Origin: Brytella acorum
GTDB taxonomy: Bacteria; Pseudomonadota; Alphaproteobacteria; Acetobacterales; Acetobacteraceae
DNA length: 64,000 nt
Reading direction: 5' to 3'
Assembly (NCBI RefSeq): GCF_029309905.1
Contig: NZ_JARBJP010000001.1
Span: 186,001 to 250,000 of the forward strand
Below are positions 36,577-44,373 of this stretch, piece by piece; the first letter of the stretch is position 1; every line of letters begins with the position of its first letter. Under the pieces are notes generated by a model, which was not told where the DNA came from, ran no database searches, and saw nothing but the letters and a program-made list of their open reading frames with translations. The translations under genes and the position numbers were made by a program.

Positions 36577-37115
36577 CGGTGCTGTTCGGGTTTCTGCTTC
36601 TCGTGTCCTGTCTGGCCATCGGACGTGACGGTCGTGTGCTCCCTCTGCATGGATTCTGCACGGCCCTGTGCATCGCCTTCTGCGGACAGGGGCCTGTCGC
36701 CGTCGCGGCCCTCGTGGCGGCGCTCGGCGGCAGTCTCTCGGCGTGGATGGGACTGCGTCGTTTTGCGCCGGAACGCATGGACGGGACCGGGGTGCTCTCT
36801 CCCGTCGTCATGGCCGCGGCGGGTGGAATGGTTCTGGTGTTCCTGCTGGCGCTTTCCGCCGTTCCGGGGCTGCCGGTTCTGTTCGCGGCGGCGGTGGTGC
36901 TGGTCGGATTGTGTGGCGCCGTCCTGTCGGTGCCGCTTCTCCAGTTCGCCGCGATGTTCTGCGGTGTGGATGGTCTTTTTCTGCTCGCAGGCTGCGTGCA
37001 GAGCGGATTGCTTCTGGCGGCGGCGGTGATCGTCTGGGGATCCCTGGCCGTCCTCGGGGTGTGGCTTCTGCCGCGTCTGGCATGGCTGCGAACGGAGACA
37101 CCTGACGATGTTTAG
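36573..37115 (+). CDS. HyfE-like small membrane subunit
   Basis: This encodes 180 residues from ATG 36573, overlapping the previous stop (ATGA). There are five or so short hydrophobic helices with few charges (MTVLFGFLLLVSCLAIGRDG at the start, VLLAAAVIVWGSLAVLGVWL-type end). HyfE (about 216 residues) is a NuoK-related protein and is often as featureless; the call relies mainly on size, topology and position between HyfC- and HyfF-like genes. It overlaps the next gene by 8 bases. Confidence 0.65.
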   Translation: MTVLFGFLLLVSCLAIGRDGRVLPLHGFCTALCIAFCGQGPVAVAALVAALGGSLSAWMGLRRFAPERMDGTGVLSPVVMAAAGGMVLVFLLALSAVPGLPVLFAAAVVLVGLCGAVLSVPLLQFAAMFCGVDGLFLLAGCVQSGLLLAAAVIVWGSLAVLGVWLLPRLAWLRTETPDDV

Positions 37116-38265
37116 TGCCGTGCTCCGGGCCGGAACATCTGGCTTCTCCTTGCTGCTCGTCCCCTGCTGGCCGCTTCTGGCGGGCTTCCTCCTGTTGCTC
37201 CTGCCTCGCGATCAGACGAATGTCGCGGGTCGGTTCCTGGCGGCTTCCGGCCTCGTCGTGGCGGCACTTTTCACGCCGTTCATGCCCGAACAGGACGTTC
37301 TGTCGGACGTCGTGCGTCTGCTGGCCGCTTCCATCCCCTTTCTCGCCTGGCGCGACGGTCTCGGTCGCGCGGCGGCCGTCGTGCCGTTTTTCGCGACATC
37401 CTGCGTCATGCTGGCCCTGACCGTGCATCAGGTTCTCGCGGTGGTGGCACTTCTCGGCCTCGCTTCGGCGTTTCTCGCCTTGTATGACGCCGCCGGAGCC
37501 GTGCGGGCGCGCAGCGCCTGGGAGACGGCCCAGCTCCGCGTCGCCGGTGTGATGATGGCCCTGCTCGGCGCGACGTTCACGACGCTGTCCGCGACGGCGG
37601 TGGGAAGCGGGACCCTGCGTACGGGCGATCTCCTGCTCTCGGTGGGGCTGTGTCTCATCGCCGGGCTCGGGCATGTCCCGGCGCCGCCGCCTGCGGGACG
37701 GCCAGCACTCCTGGATATCCTGCCGCGTCTGGGCGCCAGCGCGCTCATGCTGCGACTGCCGGCGCATGACGTGACGGATGCCGTCTTTCTGGCCCTGGGG
37801 CTGGTGACGCTGTGGCTTTGCGCCTTTCGGCAGCGCGCCGGGGGCGCCCTGTTCGCCGCGATGATGGCGCTCTGCGCGGGCGCGTCCGGAGGAGGGGGAT
37901 CTGATCGTGGCATGGCGGCGGAAAGTCCCGTGCTCGTGGCGGGGCTGCTTTTCTGCATCGCCGCCACCGCGCTTGCGACGGAACGCATCGACGATCGTCA
38001 ACGCGCCTGGATGGAAACCGCCCAGCCACCGAGCCCGCTGTTCATGGGCAGTCTGCTGTTGCTGGCGGAACTGCTGCCCGGACATCCCCTGATGGCGGCC
38101 CTGATCCTTGGCGGCCTCGGCCTGCAGGTCGCCCGTGCCGGTCCGGGCGACTGGCCCCGGCGGATGGACAGGGCGGATCTGATGTTCTGGGGGCTGGTTC
38201 TGGTCGGGCTGCTCTCTCCCCTGCTTCTCCTGTGGCCGCTCGCTCTGGCCTGGCATCCTTCATGA
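37108..38265 (+). CDS. HyfF-like antiporter-derived membrane subunit, shortened
   Basis: This encodes 385 residues with about eleven helices. The region AWETAQLRVAGVMMALLGAT resembles the HyfF/NuoN segment before the central helices. E. coli HyfF has about 526 residues. Where active members carry a lysine followed by PFHxWLPDAH, this protein reads IAGLGHVPAPPPAGRPALLD, keeping only an echo of the His/Pro pattern. A His-Ala-Lys motif near the C-terminus is not seen. Proton translocation is therefore doubtful, though the gene is intact and in register with its neighbours (8-base overlap before, 4-base after). Confidence 0.65.
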   Translation: MFSAVLRAGTSGFSLLLVPCWPLLAGFLLLLLPRDQTNVAGRFLAASGLVVAALFTPFMPEQDVLSDVVRLLAASIPFLAWRDGLGRAAAVVPFFATSCVMLALTVHQVLAVVALLGLASAFLALYDAAGAVRARSAWETAQLRVAGVMMALLGATFTTLSATAVGSGTLRTGDLLLSVGLCLIAGLGHVPAPPPAGRPALLDILPRLGASALMLRLPAHDVTDAVFLALGLVTLWLCAFRQRAGGALFAAMMALCAGASGGGGSDRGMAAESPVLVAGLLFCIAATALATERIDDRQRAWMETAQPPSPLFMGSLLLLAELLPGHPLMAALILGGLGLQVARAGPGDWPRRMDRADLMFWGLVLVGLLSPLLLLWPLALAWHPS

Positions 38266-39671
38266 GCGCGGACCGTTCCGAGGTGCTCGTGATGAGGGAG
38301 GCCATCCTTGCCGGCGAGCGGATCGCGCCCCGCCATTTCGCTCTCGACGAGGCGCAGTGGGAGCGCATGGTTCACGCCCGGGCGCCGCTGTGGTTTCTGG
38401 CGCACTGGTGCGACGCGGGTCGGGCCTATGCCCTGTTTCTCGATGGCGACCAGCCGGTCATGGCCAGTACGCCGATGGTCGAGGGGCGATATCTGGCTCT
38501 GTCGAAAACAGTACCAGCCGCGGCGTGGTCCGAGCGTATGGCGCAGGATCTCTGGGATGCGCGGCCCATGTTCGCGCGGGACGTACGATCCTTGCTGGAC
38601 ATGGGGGGATGGGTGCACTCGGCGCCGCTTTCATCGCGTCGCGCGCCCGGGAGCCCCCCGAGAGCCTGTTGCCCGGAAGACGAACCCTTCGGCGACGCGA
38701 CGGGACCGGTCGTCCTGACGGATCGCGACATGACGTTCGGGCTGTCGCATCGCGGGCTGGTCCAGCGCATGCTGGGATTGTCGCCCGGCGAGGGGTTGCG
38801 GCATGTCGGGCGGATTTCCTCCGGCGGGTTCGTGGCTCACGCTCTGGCCTATTGCCGGGCCGTGGAAGCCGCCATTGGCGGCTCCGTGCCGCCGGAGGGG
38901 CGTGATGGCCGGATCGTCCTGTCCGAGATCGAACGCATTTCCGTCCATCTGGACGATCTCGCCAGGGTCGCGACACTGGCCGATGCGGGATTGCTGGCGA
39001 CCCATGCGACGCTCGCCCGGGAGACGATCGCCGATCTCTGCGTCCGTCACGGGGCTACCCGCAGACTGACGGACGTCATCGCACCGGAAGGTATCGCGCC
39101 GGGTATCGAGGTTCGCGAACTGGCCGACGCCGTGATGGAACTCGTCCGGACGCGACTGCCGGACTGGCACCTTCTGCATGAAGGTGCCGCGTTCCGTTTG
39201 CGTCACGTGGGCGTCCTGGAGGCTACGAGAGTCACGTCCCTGGCCATCGGCGGGCTCCCGGCGCGCGCGACCGGTCGTTCGTTCGATCTGCGCCAGCGCG
39301 AGGACGATCCACGTTACGGCGCGGGTCGCGCCGGGTCGCTCACGGAAGGCGATGCGCTGGCGCGCGGGCGTTTGCGGTTGCGCGAAATACGGGATTCGGT
39401 CCGGCGTCTCGAACGCGTAACGTCGGATTTCGGTGTCTCGTGGGAGGATGGCCGTCAGCGGGTGAATGTCGGCGAGGGCATTGGCGCGGTGGAAGGGGCC
39501 AGGGGAGACGTGTGGTGCTGGGTGCGTCTGGTGGATGACAGGATCGACGGTTTCCATCTGCGGGACGGCGCGTTCAGCCTGGCTCCGGCCCTGGGGCGGC
39601 TCGTCGGCGGGGCGGACGCGGAACTCGTCCTGGCGTCCTTTGGTTTTTCGGCGGCCTCGGCGGCGGGTTGA
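38262..39671 (+). CDS. HyfG-like large subunit (NuoC-NuoD fusion) without NiFe ligands
   Basis: This encodes 469 residues from ATG 38262 (ATGA overlap). Residues 1-120 are the NuoC-like part (RAYALFLDGDQPVMAST, GRYLALSKTVPAAAWSERM). Residues 140-469 are the NuoD/NiFe-like part (LSHRGLVQRMLGLSPGEGLR, ALAYCRAVEAAIGGSVPPEG, LSEIERISVHLDDLARVATL). Active enzymes have CGICG where this has SSGGF at about 186-190, and DPCxxCTxR near the C-terminus where it has ASFGFSAAS (last 13 residues). All four NiFe cysteines are missing, so hydrogenase chemistry is excluded. It is soluble and would pair with the HyfI-like protein. Related Cys-less large subunits are known in group 4 / Ehr-type complexes. Confidence 0.85.
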   Translation: MSADRSEVLVMREAILAGERIAPRHFALDEAQWERMVHARAPLWFLAHWCDAGRAYALFLDGDQPVMASTPMVEGRYLALSKTVPAAAWSERMAQDLWDARPMFARDVRSLLDMGGWVHSAPLSSRRAPGSPPRACCPEDEPFGDATGPVVLTDRDMTFGLSHRGLVQRMLGLSPGEGLRHVGRISSGGFVAHALAYCRAVEAAIGGSVPPEGRDGRIVLSEIERISVHLDDLARVATLADAGLLATHATLARETIADLCVRHGATRRLTDVIAPEGIAPGIEVRELADAVMELVRTRLPDWHLLHEGAAFRLRHVGVLEATRVTSLAIGGLPARATGRSFDLRQREDDPRYGAGRAGSLTEGDALARGRLRLREIRDSVRRLERVTSDFGVSWEDGRQRVNVGEGIGAVEGARGDVWCWVRLVDDRIDGFHLRDGAFSLAPALGRLVGGADAELVLASFGFSAASAAG

Positions 39672-39768
39672 TGGCCGTCGGGACCCTGATCTGACGACGG
39701 TTCCATCTTTCAGAATTCCGATCTGATATCGTAATGTGCCAGTCGCATAATATCCTGCTCGCGGAAGG

Positions 39769-40455
39769 CTATGAACGCGCCGGGTGCTCATGCCGGTAGA
39801 GGGCGTAGGACAGCAGCGTTTTCGCGTCCGTCATTCCGATTTTGGGGATGTCGTCGAGCGCCATGACCCGCACTTCAATAAATTCATGCTCGGCCTTGTT
39901 GCCGGTCCGGCGTCCTTCGAGGGAGCGGATGAGTTCCGGCGAAGCTTCCATTTCAGCGGCGAAAAGAGAAATGGCCTCGTCACAGCCGCCTGGCGACGTC
40001 CAGGTCGTCGCGAGGTGGATGAGTTGTTCTTCGCGCACGTGCAGGTCGGTCCCGATTTCCTCGCCGAGCTCCCGCAGTGCGGTGCTGTCGAAACTGCCAT
40101 CGTCCACCATCCCCGCTGGCAGGGAGAGCAGGTCGGCCTTGCCGATGGGCAGACGGGCTTCGCATGTCAGCACCGTCCGGTCCGGTAAGCCCGGACACTT
40201 CAGCACGACGAGGATCGAGGCCGAATCTCCGCGCAGGAAGGCATATTCCGGAAGAACCTGTCCGTCATGCAAAGCCTCCGCCTCCACGAAAATGAAGCCC
40301 ACACGGCGTCCGAACATGCCGACGTCGCGCACATGAACCGAGCGGAGCTGGAAGGCTGTCCGGGTGCGTTCCAGCCAGCGTCTGAAATGGCTGGCGTTGC
40401 GGACGGCGTCATGCTGATCCTTCGGAATGGTCGAGGCGAAAATGATATTCATCAT
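39769..40455 (-). CDS. NUDIX hydrolase, ADP-ribose-pyrophosphatase-like
   Basis: This encodes 228 residues from ATG 40455 (a second ATG follows directly), with AAAGCCAGG upstream. The NUDIX helix is LPAGMVDDGSFDSTALRELG and EEIG. The REL-EE-G part with the metal-binding glutamates is intact, but the upstream Gly-x5-Glu part is altered (no Glu after DDG) and one residue shorter. The preceding strand order and LPAG fit ADP-ribose pyrophosphatases. The N-terminal 90 residues (FVEAEALHDGQVLPEYAFLR) are family-typical. It lies antisense between the large- and small-subunit genes of the Hyf-like complex. The substrate is inferred, not shown. Confidence 0.8.
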   Translation of the reverse strand: MMNIIFASTIPKDQHDAVRNASHFRRWLERTRTAFQLRSVHVRDVGMFGRRVGFIFVEAEALHDGQVLPEYAFLRGDSASILVVLKCPGLPDRTVLTCEARLPIGKADLLSLPAGMVDDGSFDSTALRELGEEIGTDLHVREEQLIHLATTWTSPGGCDEAISLFAAEMEASPELIRSLEGRRTGNKAEHEFIEVRVMALDDIPKIGMTDAKTLLSYALYRHEHPARS

Positions 40456-40459
40456 GCCT

Positions 40460-40495
40460 GGCTTTCTTTGGTGGCTTTCTTCCGGTTGTCCGGTT
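40460..40495. repeat. Paired direct repeats in the NUDIX/HyfI-like promoter region
   Basis: GGCTTTCTT appears at 40460 and 40473 (period 13), followed directly by CCGGTT at 40482 and 40490 (period 8). They sit just upstream of the NUDIX start and in the 173-base divergent region shared with the HyfI-like gene. They may be operator half-sites; this is weakly supported. Confidence 0.35.
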
Positions 40496-40628
40496 CTCGA
40501 CGGAAACGTACAACGAAGCCGGTGTCGCGGGGCGCTGCGTGAGGTTCCGTTCTGGCATACTGTCTTGGAATCGTCATCGACGCTTGCGAGGCATGATTTA
40601 TAACGTCGCGCATGGAGGTGCATCTCGG

Positions 40629-41114
40629 GTGTCATGGTTGCGGGCATGGTTTGATGCGAGAGCCTGGCGGCGGCCCCAGAACTGGCCGCGCGCGCCGCGT
40701 CCGCTGTCGCTCTACGCCGTGCAGGCCGGAGGATGCGATGGGTGCGCGGCGGAGGTCGCGGCCCTGCGTGAGGGGGGGGCTTATGATCTCGCGCCTCTCG
40801 GCCTGCGTTTCGTGGCCACGCCCCACGATGCGGAACTGCTTGTCGTGACAGGCAGCATCACGCGGGCTTCGGTGCCCTGGCTCATGCGCTGGTGGGATGA
40901 GATGCCGATGCCCAAGGGCCTGGTGGCGATCGGGGATTGCGCCGTAAGTGGTGGGATCGCGGGCGAAAACTATGCGACGTTGTCCGGTGTCATGGCGGCG
41001 CGTCTCCCGGGCGTTGCGCAATGCGACATGACCTTGCGCGGTTGTCCGCCGCCGCCCGATGAGATCCTGCGCGGTCTCCTGATGCTGGCCGCGGGCAAGG
41101 TCGTCAGCGCGTGA
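40629..41114 (+). CDS. HyfI/NuoB-like small subunit with intact [4Fe-4S] ligands
   Basis: This encodes 161 residues if started at GTG 40629 (GGAGG 10 bases upstream); an in-frame ATG at 40593 would add 12 residues. All four cysteines for the proximal (N2-type) cluster are present: Cys36 and Cys39 in AGGCDGCAAE, Cys104 in IGDCAVSGG, and Cys139 in RGCPPPPDEIL. The flavodoxin-like core LLVVTGSITR is also conserved. It is the natural partner of the HyfG-like protein but is separated from it by the antisense NUDIX gene. Its stop overlaps the next gene (GTGA). Confidence 0.88.
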   Translation: MSWLRAWFDARAWRRPQNWPRAPRPLSLYAVQAGGCDGCAAEVAALREGGAYDLAPLGLRFVATPHDAELLVVTGSITRASVPWLMRWWDEMPMPKGLVAIGDCAVSGGIAGENYATLSGVMAARLPGVAQCDMTLRGCPPPPDEILRGLLMLAAGKVVSA

Positions 41115-41992
41115 ATGCGGTCCGCTCGGAACTCGTGGCGGTGCTGATCGCGGTCGATGACGGCGTGCCGATGGTGCTGACGCTGGAGGGCGGACGCGCG
41201 CTGCCCTCCGGACCGCTGGAAACCGCGCATCGCTCTCTTCAGACCGGCATGCGCCTGTGGGTCGAGCGTCAGACCGGGCACCGGCTGGGGCATGTGGAAC
41301 AGCTTTACACATTTGCCGACACGCCGGACCGCCATGAATCGCGGACCATCCGCATCTCCTACATGGCTCTGACGCGCATCGGCATTGCGCCCGAGGGCTG
41401 GAAAAGCTGGTACGCCTATTTTCCGTGGGAAGATCGCAGCACGATCGAAGGACGCATGGCTCTTGCGGGCGCGCGCGCCCGTCTCGACGCCTGGGCGAAA
41501 TCCGCTCGCGACCTTGAAAAGATCAAGGCGCGCATTGACCAGACATTCGGCACGGAGGGCGGCGCATGGGATGATGAGCGGGTCCTGCAACGCTACGAAT
41601 TGTTATGGGAGGCGGGGCTGGTCGCGGAATCGCGCGCAGCCACGGGAAGCGTTGTCGCGGGTGAAGCGATGGTGCGGGACCACCGGCGCATTCTGGCGAC
41701 GGCGATGACGCGCCTGCGCGCGAAAATCCGCTATCGGCCGGTGATTTTCGAACTCATGCCCGAAGCGTTTACGTTTCTCGAATTGCAGCGCACCGTGGAA
41801 GCCGTGGCCGGTCAGGAAATGCACAAGCAGAATTTTCGGCGACTGATACAGCAGCAGCAACTCGTGGAAGAAACCACGGAACTGTCGCGCGAAGGACCCG
41901 GCCGTCCCGCGCGCCTGTTCCGGTTCCGCCGTGAAATCATTGGCGACCGCCAGGCCGCCGGTTCGAAACTGCCACTGATGCGATCTGTCTAG
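41111..41992 (+). CDS. NrtR/NAD-regulator-like protein (NUDIX-like domain plus winged helix)
   Basis: This encodes 293 residues with a GTG start overlapping the HyfI-like stop by 4 bases. Residues 1-150 resemble a NUDIX fold but the NUDIX box is gone (PLETAHRSLQTGMRLWVERQ has none of the catalytic Glu pattern), as in NrtR regulators, where the domain senses ADP-ribose or related NAD metabolites. The C-terminal part (about 205-285: FTFLELQRTVEAVAGQEMHK, NFRRLIQQQQLVEETTELSR, GRPARLFRFRREII) matches the NrtR winged helix. The likely role is a transcription factor for NAD metabolism or for the adjacent complex. Targets are unknown. Confidence 0.72.
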   Translation: MNAVRSELVAVLIAVDDGVPMVLTLEGGRALPSGPLETAHRSLQTGMRLWVERQTGHRLGHVEQLYTFADTPDRHESRTIRISYMALTRIGIAPEGWKSWYAYFPWEDRSTIEGRMALAGARARLDAWAKSARDLEKIKARIDQTFGTEGGAWDDERVLQRYELLWEAGLVAESRAATGSVVAGEAMVRDHRRILATAMTRLRAKIRYRPVIFELMPEAFTFLELQRTVEAVAGQEMHKQNFRRLIQQQQLVEETTELSREGPGRPARLFRFRREIIGDRQAAGSKLPLMRSV

Positions 41993-42062
41993 AAACCCCG
42001 TTTTATCACCCACCCTAATCCGACCATATGAACCCGTCCGGCCGGATGATGATCGAGAGACT

Positions 42063-44186
42063 TCAGCGCCGCGTCTCGCCGGGCACTTTCAGGATCGCGC
42101 AGAGGCCCGGCGTTTCATGGACGAACTCGAGCGAACCTTTGAGGCTTTGAACGATCGCGCGCATCATGCGGGTGCCAAACCCCTCATGGGTTTTCATGGA
42201 GAGTACGCCGCGGTCCGAAACCTTGAGGGTCAACACATCCGCGTCGGTCGCGAGCGCGATCCCGATCGGGCCTGCCTTCCCGTCATAGGCGTATTTGGTG
42301 ACGTTGATGACAAGCTCGGTCGTCACAAGTCCGATATGGATCGCGCGATCGGCGGACATCAGGGTGGGCTCGAGGATCAGCGTCAACTCGTTGCGCCATT
42401 GCGGCCCGATGGCGCCGCACAGTTCTTCGCACAGTTCGCGGATATAGTGCGACAGTTCGATCTGGCCATCGTTGCCGTCCTGATGGAGCCGACGGTGGAC
42501 GAGCCCGATCGCGGAAATGCGGCGTTGCGCCTCGGCCAGGGAGTCCGCCGTGTCGGCCGAGTTCGCGCTTTTGGCTTGCAGGGTAAGAAACGAAGCCACG
42601 AGCTGGAGACTGTTCTGGACGCGATGATTGACCTCGTGAATGAGAAAATCCTTCTGTTTCAGAAGCCGTTCTCTTTCTTCAAGGGCGATTTCCAGACGCT
42701 GGTTTAATTCCCGCTGCTGGATGGCGTGTCCATGTTCACGAAAATACTGGCGCAGAAGAACGGCCCCCTGGATCTCATCGCTCGTCCAGGGCGAGGCATG
42801 GTCGCGCACGGTATGCCTGCGGACGGCGATTCCGTCTCTGGATCGATCGACGTCATCCGCTTCGGGAGTAATGTCCTCCGAGGGAAGCGTCACCCATTTC
42901 AGATGACGCAGACGCTCGCCGCGCATCCATATGATGACGGTTTCGGGGTGGGGCAAGGTAATCGCGAGAACGCCGCTGGCCACCTGAGCGTAGTTTTGCG
43001 CGGGTGGATAGAGTGACGGCAGCATGGACGTCACGAACATGCCGGCGGAAGCCTCTTTCCGAACGCGTTCGGAAAGTTTGCGCAGCTGCGTCTGATCGGG
43101 ACATTGTCCGAACGTATGGACACGATCGTTTTCAATGACGGCAAGACCGTTCGAGCGAAACAGGGTGCGCAGTTCGCTGGCGATGGCCCCGCCGACATCA
43201 GCGCCGGGAAGATCGGAATTGAACCGGGTTTCAATTTTCTCGATGGCGCGGCGGATGCGAAGACGCTCGCGATAGGTCGCGGTTTCTTCCTTGATCCGGA
43301 TCTGGCGCGACATCACGCCTGTCAGCACCTGACAGGCCATGCGGGTATCGAGATCCATCAGTCGTGGCGTCGCATGATGGCATAAAACAAGGCCCCACAA
43401 TCGCCCATCGACCACGATGGAAATGGTCGCGCAACCACGAACGCCCATCGCGCCGAGATGCTTTGCCCAACCCGGTGTGGTGGCCCGGATTCCGATCTGG
43501 TCGAGATCGACCGTCGCCATCTCCTTCCCTGGGGGACGAAGGAACGCGGGGGCCGCCGCGACGTCGCCGATCGTACGTACAGGGTTGCGGATGCAGAGCA
43601 AACGGCCTTGTGCCGTGATGGTACTGGCGGGAAGATGAAGGCCGATGAGAGGCGGCAGTTTTGCGTTGCGGACTTCCCCGATGATCTCGCTGGAGCCATC
43701 GGATTCGAAGTGGCAGACCTCCACGCGGTCGTAGCCGGTCAGTCGGCGAAACCGGTCGGCGGCCATGATGGCGAGCGTATGGATGTCGGATGCGCTCTCC
43801 AGCGCCGTGGCGTGGTCGTCGATCTCGCGCAGAACCTGACGTGCGGGCCGTTCTTCCGGGGGAAAAGGTTCCAGTTCGACGAGGAGCCACGCGCCGGACC
43901 GGACGGCGCGCGCGGCGAGACGTTCTCCGCCGGACGTTTTTATGATGTGGTCGTTGATGGCGGCCGGGGCATCGGTCGATGTCGCCAAGTCCGGCAGCGA
44001 CAGAAGAGCCGCGAGCGGCTGGCCGAGCCATTGGACTGACAGCGTGGCCTCGATCTCTCCCGCTCCGCCGCGCACGATCAGATCCTCGTCGGCCACAAGC
44101 AGCAATCCGTGCGCCTGGATGGCCTGTAGGAGAGGCTGCATGTCTGAGACGCGGTTTTCGGACGATCTTTTATGAGGCGTGCTCAC
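42063..44186 (-). CDS. Bacteriophytochrome-like histidine kinase lacking chromophore-site residues
   Basis: This encodes 707 residues (GTG 44186; ATG 44141 is an alternative). It has a PAS-GAF-PHY-HisKA_2/HATPase layout: PAS (about 15-110, IQAHGLLLVADED matching the IQPHG strand), GAF (about 130-295), PHY (about 315-490), H-box HEVNHRVQNSLQ with His521, N-box TTELVINVTKYAY and G-box GFGTRMMRAI. The N-terminal chromophore Cys is absent, PASDIP is PASTIT (186-191), the P-H-YL motif is TPGWAKHL (237-244), and the tongue PRxSF is SRDGI. CHH (269-271) remains. It is probably a soluble kinase that does not sense light. No response regulator is adjacent. Confidence 0.85.
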   Translation of the reverse strand: MSTPHKRSSENRVSDMQPLLQAIQAHGLLLVADEDLIVRGGAGEIEATLSVQWLGQPLAALLSLPDLATSTDAPAAINDHIIKTSGGERLAARAVRSGAWLLVELEPFPPEERPARQVLREIDDHATALESASDIHTLAIMAADRFRRLTGYDRVEVCHFESDGSSEIIGEVRNAKLPPLIGLHLPASTITAQGRLLCIRNPVRTIGDVAAAPAFLRPPGKEMATVDLDQIGIRATTPGWAKHLGAMGVRGCATISIVVDGRLWGLVLCHHATPRLMDLDTRMACQVLTGVMSRQIRIKEETATYRERLRIRRAIEKIETRFNSDLPGADVGGAIASELRTLFRSNGLAVIENDRVHTFGQCPDQTQLRKLSERVRKEASAGMFVTSMLPSLYPPAQNYAQVASGVLAITLPHPETVIIWMRGERLRHLKWVTLPSEDITPEADDVDRSRDGIAVRRHTVRDHASPWTSDEIQGAVLLRQYFREHGHAIQQRELNQRLEIALEERERLLKQKDFLIHEVNHRVQNSLQLVASFLTLQAKSANSADTADSLAEAQRRISAIGLVHRRLHQDGNDGQIELSHYIRELCEELCGAIGPQWRNELTLILEPTLMSADRAIHIGLVTTELVINVTKYAYDGKAGPIGIALATDADVLTLKVSDRGVLSMKTHEGFGTRMMRAIVQSLKGSLEFVHETPGLCAILKVPGETRR

Positions 44187-44373
44187 GCCTTACTGTCCAG
44201 AGCGAGAAGGCAACATGCGTTTTTCTCTTTCAAGGCGCGCACATAAATCGCACCCCAATGGCACATCATTATGTATGTAGCATGGAACAGACATGTCAAA
44301 TCACGTTGCCATCGGCGGCGGTATGGGTCATAGCGCGCCATCGCACATATCTGGGATAAAGAACGTTTAAGCA

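Noticed and set aside
38262-39671. Calling this an active hydrogenase or formate hydrogenlyase large subunit
   Set aside because: All NiFe-binding cysteines are absent, and no formate dehydrogenase or Hyp maturation genes are present in the window.
42063-44186. Functional red/far-red light sensor
   Set aside because: Chromophore cysteine and key pocket residues are missing.
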